Source: Candidatus Defluviibacterium haderslevense (GTDB lineage Bacteria; Bacteroidota; Bacteroidia; Chitinophagales; Saprospiraceae). Taken from it: a DNA stretch of 64,000 nucleotides. Below, one piece after another: positions 9,391 to 18,827 of the stretch. How positions within the stretch are numbered: the stretch's first letter is position 1; every line of letters starts with the position of its first letter. The translations under genes and the position numbers were made by a program. The notes below the pieces were generated by a model. The model saw only the letters and a list, made by a program, of their open reading frames with translations. It was not told where the DNA came from and did not search any database. Where the stretch lies: contig JADJRL010000003.1 in assembly GCA_016712225.1 (NCBI GenBank), positions 4,229,501 through 4,293,500 of the forward strand, read 5' to 3'.

Positions 9391-11634
9391 ATGAAAAAGT
9401 TTATTTCCTCTAATACTAGATCAAAATTATTGAAATTCCTCTGTTTTCCATTTTTGTTTCAATTAATCTTTATTCACACTATTAATTGTCAAAATGTAAA
9501 TCAAAGAAATCCAAACTTGACTAGTTTAACAAATTCATTTATTAGAAACAATTCAGAATCAGTTACTGAACAGGGAATTGTGATTTTTAGTGAAAATTCA
9601 GATATAAGAGAGGGTTTTATACTGGAGCAACAAAGAAATGCAATTGGATTGGGAGTCCTAGATCAATTAAGGATTTCTAAATTTAATGTAGATGAAGTGC
9701 TAGGTATGGTTCATAAACGATATGAGCAATATTACAATGAGGTCAAAGTTGAAAATGCTGAATATTTAGAACATTATTTGGATTGTAGATTACAAATGCT
9801 AAGCTCAACAATTATTGCTAATTTAAATATTAATACTAGCCCTACAATTTCTTCTGAAAATTCAATTCAACAGGCAATTCTGCTTTCTGGATCGATTATG
9901 CCTAGTTTTTATGATGAACAATTCTTGTCAAAAGCCAGAGAAATTTACGAAGATCCTAACTACACAACTTTTCCAGTTCCTGAGCTTTTAATTGCTAAAA
10001 ATGACACAGAAGATGAGGTACCTGAGAACTATAAGTTAGTGTGGAAAGTAAGAATTGAATCTTTATTTCCTTCCTTTTATAAATACATATATATTGATGC
10101 ATTTACAGGTAGTATGCTGAAAGAAAGAGATATAATTACACACAATGGTCCTGCAGTTTTGTCCAGTGGCTATGGAACTAGAACAATTGATACTCGATGG
10201 AGAGGTGGATTTAAACAGTATCATGAGACGGTTGCATCAGATAATCGAAGATCTGTCCAAACAAGGAATGGTGATCAAACTAACTTTGGCGATTTATTTA
10301 AAGACAATGACGATAATTGGGATGCATCTGATATAAGAGGGACAACAGCTCATTGGTGTGTATCAAATGCATGGGATTATTGGCAAAATTCATGGGGACA
10401 TCGAGGAATGAATGGGCAAGGTGATTGGACAGAAGTAAGAACTGAATGGGTCAGAATTAATGCAGCATTTATACCAGGCACACAAAGATTATTAATCGGA
10501 AGTGTTTCAGAAAATGGACCTATTCTTATTTCGAATGATGTGGCTGGTCACGAATTCACACATGGTGTAACTGAAGCAGTCTCGGGATTACAAGGAAATG
10601 AAGGAGAATCTGGAGCCTTGAATGAATCATTTAGTGATATATTTGGAAATATGGTAGAACAGAGCGTTCAGCCACTAGTTTGGACAGTTGGAGAAGATTG
10701 TAATTTTATTGTACGTAATATGTCGAATCCAAATGCTTTAGGCCATCCATCTATTTATCTGGGCCCGTTTTGGACTACTGACACAAGGTTTGATCAACAT
10801 GTCAATTCAGGAGTGCAAAATTTTTGGTTTTTTCTCCTTTCTCAAGGTGGGACTCAATTAGGATTTAATGTGCAGGGAATTGGAACTGGTTCGGCTTCAA
10901 GAATTGCTCAGTTTTCTTTATTTAATTTCATAGGTGTTAATACCACATATCCAGAAGCAAGAGATTTTGAAAATCTCGCAGCTAGGTTAATTTTTGGTAG
11001 ATGTTCTCATGAAGAAAGACAATGCATTTTAGCATGGTCTGCTTGTGGCCTTCCAGCGCCTACCCCTACATGTGTTAATATTACTGGAAGCTCATTAATA
11101 TGTACTGATGATTTAGATTTACCACTTACCTTTACAGCCCATTGTAACGATCCGTTGGTAAATATAACATGGAGTAATTTTCCAATAGAATGGAATTATA
11201 CAATATCAGGCAACAGGAATCAATTTTTCAGTATTAATAATTTAGGTTCTTGGGTGCCACCATTTAATCCTTATGTTGTAAGTATAAGAGCATGTACACC
11301 TAATGGAGAATGTGATACACATCAAATATCCTTTGAAGAATGTTATGGAGATCCTCGTTGCCCAAAAAGACGACTGGGAATTCCAGGTCAAGAAATAAAA
11401 ATTGATAACAAAGTAATTTCTAATAATCCTTATAGTTCTATATTTGAACTTGAAAATGAAAAAGTTGCAGTTACAAATCATTATGAGCTTTATAATCTAC
11501 AAGGCAAATTAATAAGATCATTCAAGTCAATAGAAAAAGGAAAAGTAAATGAAACTATTTCTAATGATCTCCCAAATGGAATTTATATACTGGTTAATAA
11601 TCAAACTAAGGAGACGTTTAAAATTATAAGATGA
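9391..11634 (+). CDS. Secreted M4 (thermolysin-like) metallopeptidase with FTP/PepSY propeptide and T9SS sorting domain
   Basis: 747 residues. A signal peptide is followed by a propeptide of about 220 residues with FTP/PepSY character ('KLVWKVRIESL', 'YIYIDAFTGSML'). The catalytic domain contains HEFTH (H387, E388, H391) and the second zinc ligand in 'GALNESFSD' (E412). 'DQHVNSGVQNFWFFLL' holds the His expected near thermolysin H231. About residues 555-660 form a cysteine-containing Ig-like domain. The end ('HYELYNLQGKLIRSF' through 'LPNGIYILV') is a type A T9SS sorting domain. The enzyme would be secreted as a zymogen and would cleave proteins outside the cell; the substrate is unknown. Its stop overlaps the start of the next gene by four bases, so it is translated with two barrel-like proteins. 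Confidence 0.93.
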   Translation: MKKFISSNTRSKLLKFLCFPFLFQLIFIHTINCQNVNQRNPNLTSLTNSFIRNNSESVTEQGIVIFSENSDIREGFILEQQRNAIGLGVLDQLRISKFNVDEVLGMVHKRYEQYYNEVKVENAEYLEHYLDCRLQMLSSTIIANLNINTSPTISSENSIQQAILLSGSIMPSFYDEQFLSKAREIYEDPNYTTFPVPELLIAKNDTEDEVPENYKLVWKVRIESLFPSFYKYIYIDAFTGSMLKERDIITHNGPAVLSSGYGTRTIDTRWRGGFKQYHETVASDNRRSVQTRNGDQTNFGDLFKDNDDNWDASDIRGTTAHWCVSNAWDYWQNSWGHRGMNGQGDWTEVRTEWVRINAAFIPGTQRLLIGSVSENGPILISNDVAGHEFTHGVTEAVSGLQGNEGESGALNESFSDIFGNMVEQSVQPLVWTVGEDCNFIVRNMSNPNALGHPSIYLGPFWTTDTRFDQHVNSGVQNFWFFLLSQGGTQLGFNVQGIGTGSASRIAQFSLFNFIGVNTTYPEARDFENLAARLIFGRCSHEERQCILAWSACGLPAPTPTCVNITGSSLICTDDLDLPLTFTAHCNDPLVNITWSNFPIEWNYTISGNRNQFFSINNLGSWVPPFNPYVVSIRACTPNGECDTHQISFEECYGDPRCPKRRLGIPGQEIKIDNKVISNNPYSSIFELENEKVAVTNHYELYNLQGKLIRSFKSIEKGKVNETISNDLPNGIYILVNNQTKETFKIIR

Positions 11635-12320
11635 AAATAAAATATTTAATTTTATTAACATTTATTACCAAATTGGGTGTCAATACTTTGACAGCCCAAT
11701 TTGGTATTTTAAATATTGAAGCTGGATGGTCTGTCAATACATCAATTACTAAAGATCAAGTATCTATTCATAACGAGTCTTTTTGGATTAAAGATCATTT
11801 GATTAGTAACTATTCAATTACAATAAATCCAATTAAACGACTTTCGACTTCCTATTCAAAATTTGAAGCAAAATTTGTTTATTATGATTATCCGAAAGGG
11901 GCGGGGTCAAAATTATCTGTTTATAAACTAGGTTTGATTGGATATAGGTTTTGTAAATACGAATACTTAACATTGAATTACCATTTTAAAACACAGCGTA
12001 AATCTAATTATATTGTATCTATTGGACCTATAAAAAGAAAAATGGAAGAGCTTGAATTTATTGGTTATGCAGTGCCTGGAAACTTTTGGGAACCTATCTG
12101 GCGTGAGAACAAAACATCAAACTATAGCTTGATTACTGGATTGGAATATAAGGTGTTAGTTTTTAAATATCTTTATGCAAAAACATCCATTTCTTATTTT
12201 TATTTTAATAAAGAACCTCGACACAATTTAAGTATGTATGTAGGATTGGGTGTGCCTTTAGATATTCCATCAACTTATAAAGTTAAAATAAAGTCCATAT
12301 TCAAACGAAATAAAAAATAA
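11631..12320 (+). CDS. Putative outer-membrane beta-barrel protein, partner of the M4 protease
   Basis: 229 residues with a signal peptide ending at 'LTAQFG'. The mature part has alternating hydrophobic/aromatic strands ('YLTLNYHFKT', 'ISYFYFNKE') and ends in 'MYVGLGVPLDIPSTYKVKI', as in small OmpW- or PorT-like barrels. The ATG overlaps the protease stop (ATGA), so translational coupling is likely. It resembles the next gene product: both begin the mature protein with 'QFG.LNI' and end with 'GLG(V/I)P...I', which points to tandem duplication. I do not know a named family. A role in retaining or secreting the protease is an inference from position only. Confidence 0.72.
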   Translation: MKIKYLILLTFITKLGVNTLTAQFGILNIEAGWSVNTSITKDQVSIHNESFWIKDHLISNYSITINPIKRLSTSYSKFEAKFVYYDYPKGAGSKLSVYKLGLIGYRFCKYEYLTLNYHFKTQRKSNYIVSIGPIKRKMEELEFIGYAVPGNFWEPIWRENKTSNYSLITGLEYKVLVFKYLYAKTSISYFYFNKEPRHNLSMYVGLGVPLDIPSTYKVKIKSIFKRNKK

Positions 12321-12324
12321 TTGC

Positions 12325-13020
12325 ATGAAATTAGTCATTTTTATACATCTACTTTTGATCTATAACATTCAAGGATTCGCTCAATTTGGGAATTTAAATA
12401 TATATATTGGAAAGAGTATTGGAAGTTTATTTGAAGATGAAACAGATGATAACTATTTGAGGTTTCGAGCGAATGATTTGTCAAATAAAAGAGGTAAAAT
12501 TTTGTACCATTTCATTGTTAAATATAACAAAAATGAAAATTTTTCTTTAGACTTTGGAATGGGTAGAGAATTTTATAATTATTTAAATTTAGCGGATAAT
12601 AGTTATCAAGACATCATCTATCCGGATAATACTATATTGAGCAGATATCTTGAGTTTTACACTTTGAGAGGGAACTATTATTTAGTTCATGATAAAAATA
12701 GTCAATTTTATTTTAGCTCTGGACTTACTCTTAATAAATGGACAGAATACACTTTCATAGGATATGAAGACATACATAGATTTATCGAAAAGCCAAGAGA
12801 AACAATTCAAAGTGTAAGTATGGGAGTAAATTTTGGCTTCGGCTTTGAAATTAAATTACTAAAGTACTTAGTGCTAAGCATCCGACCAAATTATACTTTG
12901 AATACAACTAAACCTCACCATCGGAGGAACTTTGAAATCGGATTGGGCATTCCAATAAATATATATCATCCAAAAAAAATAAATATTAAAGACTCACCAA
13001 ATTTAAGATTAAAAAAATAG
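12325..13020 (+). CDS. Putative outer-membrane beta-barrel protein, paralogue of the preceding gene
   Basis: 231 residues, starting five bases after the previous stop. It has a signal peptide (cleavage near 'QGFAQFG') and a beta-rich mature part with many aromatic residues. The C-terminal pattern 'FEIGLGIPINIYHPKKINIK' matches the preceding protein. The three genes 9391-13020 form one unit: exported protease followed by two barrel paralogues. A similar arrangement (M4-like protease followed by one barrel-like protein) stands at 48343-51281. Confidence 0.72.
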   Translation: MKLVIFIHLLLIYNIQGFAQFGNLNIYIGKSIGSLFEDETDDNYLRFRANDLSNKRGKILYHFIVKYNKNENFSLDFGMGREFYNYLNLADNSYQDIIYPDNTILSRYLEFYTLRGNYYLVHDKNSQFYFSSGLTLNKWTEYTFIGYEDIHRFIEKPRETIQSVSMGVNFGFGFEIKLLKYLVLSIRPNYTLNTTKPHHRRNFEIGLGIPINIYHPKKINIKDSPNLRLKK

Positions 13021-13424
13021 ATAACAAATTGTTACAATTCCTATTTCTTGTGAAGTAAAATACTTTTGAGTACATTGTACTGAAAGACAATCACCACAAA
13101 ATCCAGTCTGTTATTAAATATTGCTTTATAAAACTTTTATTTAACCTTTTGCGTTCTAGGAAAGCACAATGTTTGAGAATATTGTAAAAAATTCAATTGT
13201 AAAAAAAATGCTGTTGAAAAATATTCGTTTGAAAGCATACAGATGGCATTAAAATAAAGTGTTTTAAACTTAAAGATTATTTGGATTCGATTCAGCTTGC
13301 AATTAATAAATATTATTATAAGATTCAAAAACTTGATAAGCAAGCAAATCAAAAGTTCAATTTATAGCAATTTTACCCAAACTTACTCAGGAATTAGTGG
13401 ACCTCTTGATTGTTTAATATCCAA
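13021..13424. other. Intergenic region, no gene seen
   Basis: About 400 bp of AT-rich sequence after the barrel genes. The minus-strand 71-codon frame at 13137-13352 is almost entirely I, L, F, N and K and has no family signature, so I leave it out. Confidence 0.4.
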
Positions 13425-13850
13425 ATGCTGTTAAGTTGCATAGTTTTTAGCCAATTCAAGACACTCCATGTCCCTCGCCGGGAGCAACTCCATAATCAAG
13501 CGTTGAAATGATTTTGTTGGTCACTTCTTGATATAAGTCAAAGTATTTTTAGAAATGAAACATGGCAGGAGCTTATACTTTTAGTACCCCTGATAAAAGA
13601 ATCTTAAGATCAACATATGCGTAAGACCCCCTACCCTTAGACAAGTGAAAGAATCAATTAATTCAATTATCACTGTTTAGGAATCTAGCATTAAATTCTT
13701 CAAGTAGTTCCATAATATAACTAAAATTTAATTCAGCTTCAGTTGAAGTGCTGATTTATGGATATTCCGATGCTTTGCATTGGATATGAAAGAAATTTTA
13801 CTCTCAAAAGATTGTTTTATTGGACTGAATTCTTTCAGCATTAACATTTG
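13425..13850 (-). pseudogene. Decayed ArdC 5' end and radC remnant (copy B)
   Basis: 13455-13540 matches the 5' part of the intact ArdC-like gene on the minus strand ('ctccatgtccct', 'gaaatgattttgttggtcac'). 13590-13850 matches radC fragments in the same order and with many of the same deletions as copy A at 8.3-8.7 kb ('aagatcaacatatg', 'agacaagtgaaagaatcaat', 'cttcaagtagttccata'). Shared deletions show that copies A and B descend from one already damaged copy, so this segment was duplicated after it had become a pseudogene. Confidence 0.7.
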
Positions 13851-14065
13851 AAATTACCAAAATTGCAATTTCAGGTTAGGGGTATACTCATAATTTGATC
13901 CTTTTTGGTCTAAACTATTAGGGGCTTTTCTTCAAATTTTGGGTCAAAATCTTACGCTCGTTTAAAAGTTCCCTGCGTTAGTACGAAAGGTCTTGACAAA
14001 TTCAAGTTAATATTTGACCTTTGGCTTAACATTTATAATAATTTGAGTTGAAATTAGAAATGCTT
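13851..14065. repeat. Boundary repeat copy 2
   Basis: 13851-13873 is a shortened form of the operator palindrome (its GTAGAGGGCAG arm is lost). 13941-13989 is the 49-bp conserved block, nearly identical to the copies at 8826, 39412 and 46096. Weaker homology with copy 1 continues to about 14240. The outer-membrane protein gene at 14271 follows directly. Confidence 0.75.
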
Positions 14066-14270
14066 GTAATTCAATAGAAATTGCTTGCAATCCAATACAA
14101 AATCAATTTTTGATAGTTTGTAAATGAGTATAAATATAAATTTTTTTTAATATATTGATGGGACCAATAATGAATTGCCCTGTAAATTATATAATTGAAA
14201 TAAACGCAAGATTTAAGTAAAACATGCTTAAATCGAAATGTTGGCACTAATAATAAAACTAAAATACACT

Positions 14271-14924
14271 ATGAAAAAGACAGGATTAATTTTAACAGGA
14301 CTATTTTTTGCAAGTTTTACATTTGGACAAACTGTCAATTTTCAAGCGGGCACTTCTTTGTCACAGCTTGATTGGAAATTTAATGGAACCAATTTTGGTT
14401 CACTTTATAATAAGACTTTGATTGGCTATTCAATTTTAGCTGGAATAGATTATTTAGACAAAAAATATTTTAATCTTTCAAGTAATATTGGTTTCATAAG
14501 AAAAGGAGGTAAAGATGAAGTTCAACTTTACGACCAAAATGGAGTATTGACAAGTGGAACATTAATTGATAAAGCTACTCTTGACTATTTCTCAATAAAT
14601 ACTATGGTTGACATAAAATATGAAATAAAAGAAACTTTTACTCCATTTGTTGGGATTGGTCCTCAATTTGGCTATTTAATAAATAATAGTAAACTATTTG
14701 ACCCTATTAAGAAAGATGATAGGTTGGAGAATAAATCATATGGATTGTTGGTTGGAGGTGGAATAAAGTATAATAGATCTAAATTTCAGCTTGGATTACG
14801 TTCAGATTATTATTTGGATTTTACAAAAGTTGTTGATTGGACAGATGTGGCTCCGACAGGAGGAAGCAAGATAACTTCAAAAACATATTCAATTAGCTTC
14901 ACTATCGGATATAAGTTAAAATAA
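14271..14924 (+). CDS. PorT-like outer membrane beta-barrel protein
   Basis: 217 residues from the ATG at 14271, which opens a clean signal peptide ('MKKTGLILTGLFFASFTFGQ'). An upstream in-frame TTG at 14238 would add 11 residues in front of the signal and is less likely. The mature part has the 'outer membrane protein beta-barrel domain' look of Bacteroidota: 'NFQAGTSLSQLDWKF', 'FTPFVGIGPQFGYLI', 'YGLLVGGGIKYN', and a last strand ending 'SISFTIGYKLK'. It is monocistronic, follows boundary repeat 2, and is closely followed by an attC-like inverted repeat at 14934-15060. Function beyond an outer-membrane location is unknown. Confidence 0.82.
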   Translation: MKKTGLILTGLFFASFTFGQTVNFQAGTSLSQLDWKFNGTNFGSLYNKTLIGYSILAGIDYLDKKYFNLSSNIGFIRKGGKDEVQLYDQNGVLTSGTLIDKATLDYFSINTMVDIKYEIKETFTPFVGIGPQFGYLINNSKLFDPIKKDDRLENKSYGLLVGGGIKYNRSKFQLGLRSDYYLDFTKVVDWTDVAPTGGSKITSKTYSISFTIGYKLK

Positions 14925-14933
14925 ATTACAAGT

Positions 14934-15060
14934 GCCAACACGCGGTCATACAAAATTGGGGTTTAATTGGTTAGGCAAGCGTCTTTCTCGCTGGCTAGTT
15001 TTTATCGACGGATAGTTTCGCTTCCACGTTTTCCCCAACTAAGCATACCGCAACCGTGGG
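14934..15060. repeat. attC-like extended imperfect inverted repeat downstream of a gene
   Basis: Ten bases after the stop of the barrel gene, a G+C-richer segment forms a long imperfect hairpin from three paired blocks: GCGGT 14942-14946 with ACCGC 15047-15051; TTGGGG 14956-14961 with CCCCAA 15033-15038; GGCAAGCG 14974-14981 with CGCTTCC 15019-15025. It opens with 'GCCAACACGCGGT'. Sequences of this layout directly 3' of single genes resemble integron attC sites and the attC-like 3' elements of environmental Bacteroidota. No integron integrase is in the window, so function is inference. Confidence 0.45.
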
Positions 15061-15155
15061 ATCATCGTATCAGTCCTAGTTATTGCATATCAAATTTCTA
15101 AGCTAGAAATGATCCAAATATGAGGAAGCAGATGCAAAATCGCTATAATCGAACA

Positions 15156-15479
15156 CTAACTTTCAATATCAGCTCCAGGTGCATTCTTCATTACTGAAGA
15201 CATACCATTCTTTCTCCCTGATTCATCATTATACATCTCACTAGTACCAATAATCTGGCCATTAGAAGCCTTAAGGTTAAAGTACAGCTTACCGTTCTTA
15301 GCAGCCTTAAGATCAAATCTAGCTTCTAACTGAGAATTCTTCCTTACAGATTCAATGCCATTTAAACAGCTTTTTTTTGCCTTATAGCCTTCACTGGTAA
15401 GGATAACTTCACCATTGCCAGCCTTTAAATTAAATTGGAATTCACCATTTTTACGAGTTGAAATAACAAATTTTCCCAT
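15156..15479 (-). CDS. YegP/DUF1508 family protein (two tandem domains)
   Basis: 107 residues with two tandem copies of the DUF1508 unit: 'FVISTRKNGEFQFNLKAGNGEVILTSEGY' then 'FDLKAAKNGKLYFNLKASNGQIIGTSEMY'. Each is followed by a helix with 'C..GIESV(R/K)KN' or 'NGMSSV(M/K)KNAP'. The family folds as a small alpha/beta dimer and has no firmly established biochemical role. The ATG at 15479 begins directly with the first domain. A more divergent paralogue is encoded at 36946-37299 on the same strand. The gene stands alone between the attC-like element and a long empty region. Confidence 0.9.
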   Translation of the reverse strand: MGKFVISTRKNGEFQFNLKAGNGEVILTSEGYKAKKSCLNGIESVRKNSQLEARFDLKAAKNGKLYFNLKASNGQIIGTSEMYNDESGRKNGMSSVMKNAPGADIES

Positions 15480-16413
15480 GATTGATTAGTTTTGAATCCA
15501 AATATAAGTCAATCTCCAAAAATTGTATAAAAAAAATAAATTTATGAAGAAAATCAATACTTGGAAACAGGAAATATATTAACTCCTCACTAAAATTGAA
15601 TGAATTTATACCAATAACCCGTAAATCACAAAGCTTAACAGAAGCCAATTATTAAGGATAAAATGCAACCCATTCATATTAAACCCATTTAAAATAAATG
15701 CACCATCAAGAGCTTTAAAATACTTAAATAGCTATATAAAGCTATGAATTATGTAAATTGAGCATTCCTGAATACCCAAAATAATGTATATTCTTCTTGG
15801 TCTTCAATTTTAGCTTCAGAATTGAAATTTTCACATTAAGATTGAAGCTATCCAGTTAATAAAAACAAATTCCTACTTTAAAATATTACTAACATTATGT
15901 ATAGTACAGTAATCATGTATTCTCTCGCCCTAAACCTGCCTAAATCAATATTTAAGTCTCAATTTCAGAATATTTCAGGAAAAGGCATAGACTATAAATT
16001 TTGATTTTTTCCTCCAGATACATCAGTTCTAGCTATTGTCCTCACTTTCAACTTTAAATTCCCTATAAAGAGCTTCCCAAACTGAGGACAAATTAAATTT
16101 TTGATCTAGATTATGGAAAAACGGTAAAATGTCATCACTTTCAAATCCAAATTCCTTAAATAAAGACTCCCAAACTGGTGACAAATCCCTGAAACATTAA
16201 TTTTCCAATAAGTACAGTCAATATTCATCTGCGACTAAGGGTCATTGCTCTTTGTCATTGAGTAGCCATATTTTCAATTATTGCCTTTAAATCCTTAATA
16301 TGAGAAAATACTGGAATTATGCCATAAAAATAAATTGACTTTTATTAAAGTGACTCAGATGATTAAAATTTAAATAACTTTGGCTTATTAACTAACTGCT
16401 AAAATATTGAATT
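15480..16413. other. Long intergenic region, mostly empty
   Basis: About 930 bp, AT-rich, without a full gene. The only coding-like part is a degenerate two-repeat peptide at 16029-16196 (minus), listed separately. Confidence 0.4.
16029..16196 (-). pseudogene. Remnant of a repeat protein, two degenerate repeats
   Basis: A 55-codon minus-strand frame between a TAA at 16199-16197 and a TAG at 16031-16029 encodes two related segments, 'LSPVWESLFKEFGFESDD' and 'LSSVWEALYREFKVESED', about 35 residues apart. Conserved spacing and mainly conservative substitutions suggest that the sequence was once translated. There is no ATG, only an in-frame TTG, so it is best read as the tail of a lost gene. I do not recognise the family. 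Confidence 0.4.
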
Positions 16414-16989
16414 ATGAGAGTGCTCTATGGATTAATAATAATGCTTGGATTTCTAGGTTGCAACAAGGAGGAAGAGAACAAGACTAAACTGGAATTAACA
16501 GTACTGAATATACACGGTTTTCCAGCAGCAGGAATTAATGTTAAACTTTATAAATTTATTCAAAATTATTTAGAAAATGTTTCAGAAATTGCAAAAGATA
16601 AAACAAATGAAAAAGGAATTGTTAGCTTCAATAATTTAGATAGCATTAAGTATTATTTTAGTGCAATAGACGGTTGTTCAAACAATTATTTGGATATACG
16701 ATCAGCAACTATGAAAGCAGGAATAACTACAGCTATTACCATACAAATGCAACAAACTGCAAATGTATCTATAACAAATAATACTAAAAATAAGTACTCA
16801 ATCTATTTTAACGGTAAAGATGGATTTTTCATAGAAAGCATGCAAAGCCGTTTATTTAGCAACAGTATGCCTATAGGAGCTGTAAATGTAAGGGTGTTAC
16901 AGGTAGGAACCAATGGTGGACCACAAACTGACACAACATATATTATAGAGGCAGAATGTAATTCTAATGAAAGTATAGTGATCCCATAA
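16414..16989 (+). CDS. Putative lipoprotein with Ig/carboxypeptidase-regulatory-like domain
   Basis: 191 residues. The lipobox 'MLGFLGC' places the lipidated cysteine at about residue 16. The mature protein starts with a beta-rich domain ('LELTVLNIHGFPAAGINVKLY' and 'TNEKGIVSFNNLDSIKYYF') of the type used for structural or carbohydrate-related surface modules in Bacteroidota. The second half ('VSITNNTKNKYSIYFNGKDGFF') is also beta-rich. It ends 17 bases before the TIR-domain gene on the same strand, so the two may be co-transcribed, but I know of no functional link between them. Confidence 0.65.
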   Translation: MRVLYGLIIMLGFLGCNKEEENKTKLELTVLNIHGFPAAGINVKLYKFIQNYLENVSEIAKDKTNEKGIVSFNNLDSIKYYFSAIDGCSNNYLDIRSATMKAGITTAITIQMQQTANVSITNNTKNKYSIYFNGKDGFFIESMQSRLFSNSMPIGAVNVRVLQVGTNGGPQTDTTYIIEAECNSNESIVIP

Positions 16990-17006
16990 AATAAAAAATA
17001 AGAATT

Positions 17007-18047
17007 GTGAAAAAAAACATATTTGTATCACATATTTCAGAAGAAGAATTTGTTGCAACCTCCATACTTGAAATATTAAAAGAAAGATTTAAAGACAAAA
17101 TCAATTTTTTTTCATCAACACATAAGGGATGTATTGAACTTGGGGATAAATGGTTAGAAAATATAAAAGAATCAATGGAAACAGCAGATCTAATATTATT
17201 AATTTGCAGCCCCATTTCAATAACAAGACATTGGATTAATTTTGAAGCTGGTGCAGGATGGATTAGAGGAATTCCAGTGATTCCATTGTGCCATTCAGGG
17301 TTAAAACCAGGTCAATTGCCTTCACCAATCAGTTTTTATCAAGGAGCAGAAATAAATAGTACAGAATGTTTTGAGAAATTATGTATGCGTATTTCAAAAT
17401 TATGTGGGACGAATCTACCAAATTTGGAGGCAGAAGATTTTTTAACAAAAATAACAGAATTTGAAAAAAAAATAAAAAATGAGCTATTATATAAAGATAC
17501 ATTATTTATAAAAACGTTATTATTTGGCGACCTAAAATTTTTAAAATATTGTATTTATGCTTCCACTATGAGTGTACCTGAGATAATTGAATTTGAAAAG
17601 GAAAAATTACGGATTAATAATTATACCATAAATTATAACAAGTTATTCAATTTATTTAATCCTTCTATGCTCAATGTAATAAGTGGAGAAAAGGTTTATG
17701 TGCAATATTATAAAACTATAATTTCTTTATCAAATAATATAAAATTTATTTTGAGTCGAAATAATATGTCAATAGCTCCAGATATATTAAAAGGATTAGA
17801 AAATTTTATATTTCTGGGAAATAATATAGATTGGTATAGTTCTATAGATAATATATGTAGAAATATGAAACAATTTGATTTTGTATATAGTATGATTAAG
17901 GATGAACCAACTCCATTAAGGAAAGCTAATGGAACGAGTCTTCCTTTCTTTAAATACTATTTTAGTTTAGAAGCTTCAAAACAATTATTAAATATATTAA
18001 GTTATGAATTCGACTCCATATTAGGTAATGATGAAACAATTCTATGA
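17007..18047 (+). CDS. TIR-domain protein with uncharacterised C-terminal region
   Basis: 346 residues, GTG start at 17007 placed exactly at the beginning of the TIR fold ('KNIFVSHISEEEF'). Residues about 4-130 are a bacterial TIR domain: beta-A 'NIFVSH', the region 'DKWLENIKESMETADLILLICSP', and 'RHWINFEAGAGW' with E80 at the place of the NADase catalytic glutamate. Bacterial TIR domains of this type often hydrolyse NAD or make cyclic ADP-ribose derivatives and many act in anti-phage defence. Residues about 150-346 are mostly helical with no family I recognise and could be the sensor part. No Thoeris ThsA, STING or Argonaute neighbour is present, so it would be a stand-alone TIR protein. Composition is strongly A+T-rich, in line with horizontal transfer. 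Confidence 0.8.
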   Translation: MKKNIFVSHISEEEFVATSILEILKERFKDKINFFSSTHKGCIELGDKWLENIKESMETADLILLICSPISITRHWINFEAGAGWIRGIPVIPLCHSGLKPGQLPSPISFYQGAEINSTECFEKLCMRISKLCGTNLPNLEAEDFLTKITEFEKKIKNELLYKDTLFIKTLLFGDLKFLKYCIYASTMSVPEIIEFEKEKLRINNYTINYNKLFNLFNPSMLNVISGEKVYVQYYKTIISLSNNIKFILSRNNMSIAPDILKGLENFIFLGNNIDWYSSIDNICRNMKQFDFVYSMIKDEPTPLRKANGTSLPFFKYYFSLEASKQLLNILSYEFDSILGNDETIL

Positions 18048-18827
18048 TGGGCATGATGTCTATCAAACATAAAAAAATTACTTCCAAGAAAAGGAATAGG
18101 AGAATAGATTGATTGCTTCATAAATAATATCATTAACAGCATCTAATCTTGAAAACATGACCTCAAACGCAATTTACCTATATATAAACTTGCGCTTGCG
18201 CTCACCATCAATTTAGTAATGCTTGTTCTGCAGATAGAATATAAGCATGAAAAATAAATACTGGTTGGCCAAAGCTCAAAAACTGTATCTACAGAAGAAA
18301 ACGATTACAGTTATACTTTGATTCTGCAGATGTGATTGGAATAACTACAGTTAAAGTTATCAATTAATAACAAATCATATCTCCAGAATCAAACATGAAA
18401 CAGAGCATAATAAATTGGAAGCACCTTCTTCTAGAGAAGTAAAATAGAACAAAACAACCAGCTTTAAATGGCTCTGGAAAGCCTACAGAAGCCTTCTGAT
18501 GAGTTTAAAATTAACCTTAAGGAGAAGTAAAAACACCCACTTTGAGACTTGTATATATGCTCATTTAATCTCACAGATATGCTAATATATTGTAGCCTAA
18601 ATAAAGCTCATATAGGGCTAATTCAAAATATTACTAACATATTGCTATACAAGATTCTCCTTTTTTTTATACAGGACAATATTCTGATTATTAAATCCAG
18701 AATAATTTATGCCATACTTAAATCTAATAGTATAGCGTTAAATGACTTTATGCAATACCTCATAAGTTCAAGATTGAAATTACTAGTATTTATACAGACT
18801 AGAAATTATTGAAATTATATAAAGATT
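18048..18827. other. Intergenic region, no gene seen
   Basis: About 780 bp. The frame at 18549-18812 is rich in I, L, Y, N and S with no family signature, so I do not call it. No repeats or strong hairpins were noticed. Confidence 0.35.

Noticed and set aside
18549..18812. 87-codon plus-strand frame ahead of the exported protein at 18828
   Set aside because: Very rich in I, L, Y and N, no family signature and an irregular hydrophobic pattern unlike a signal or membrane protein.
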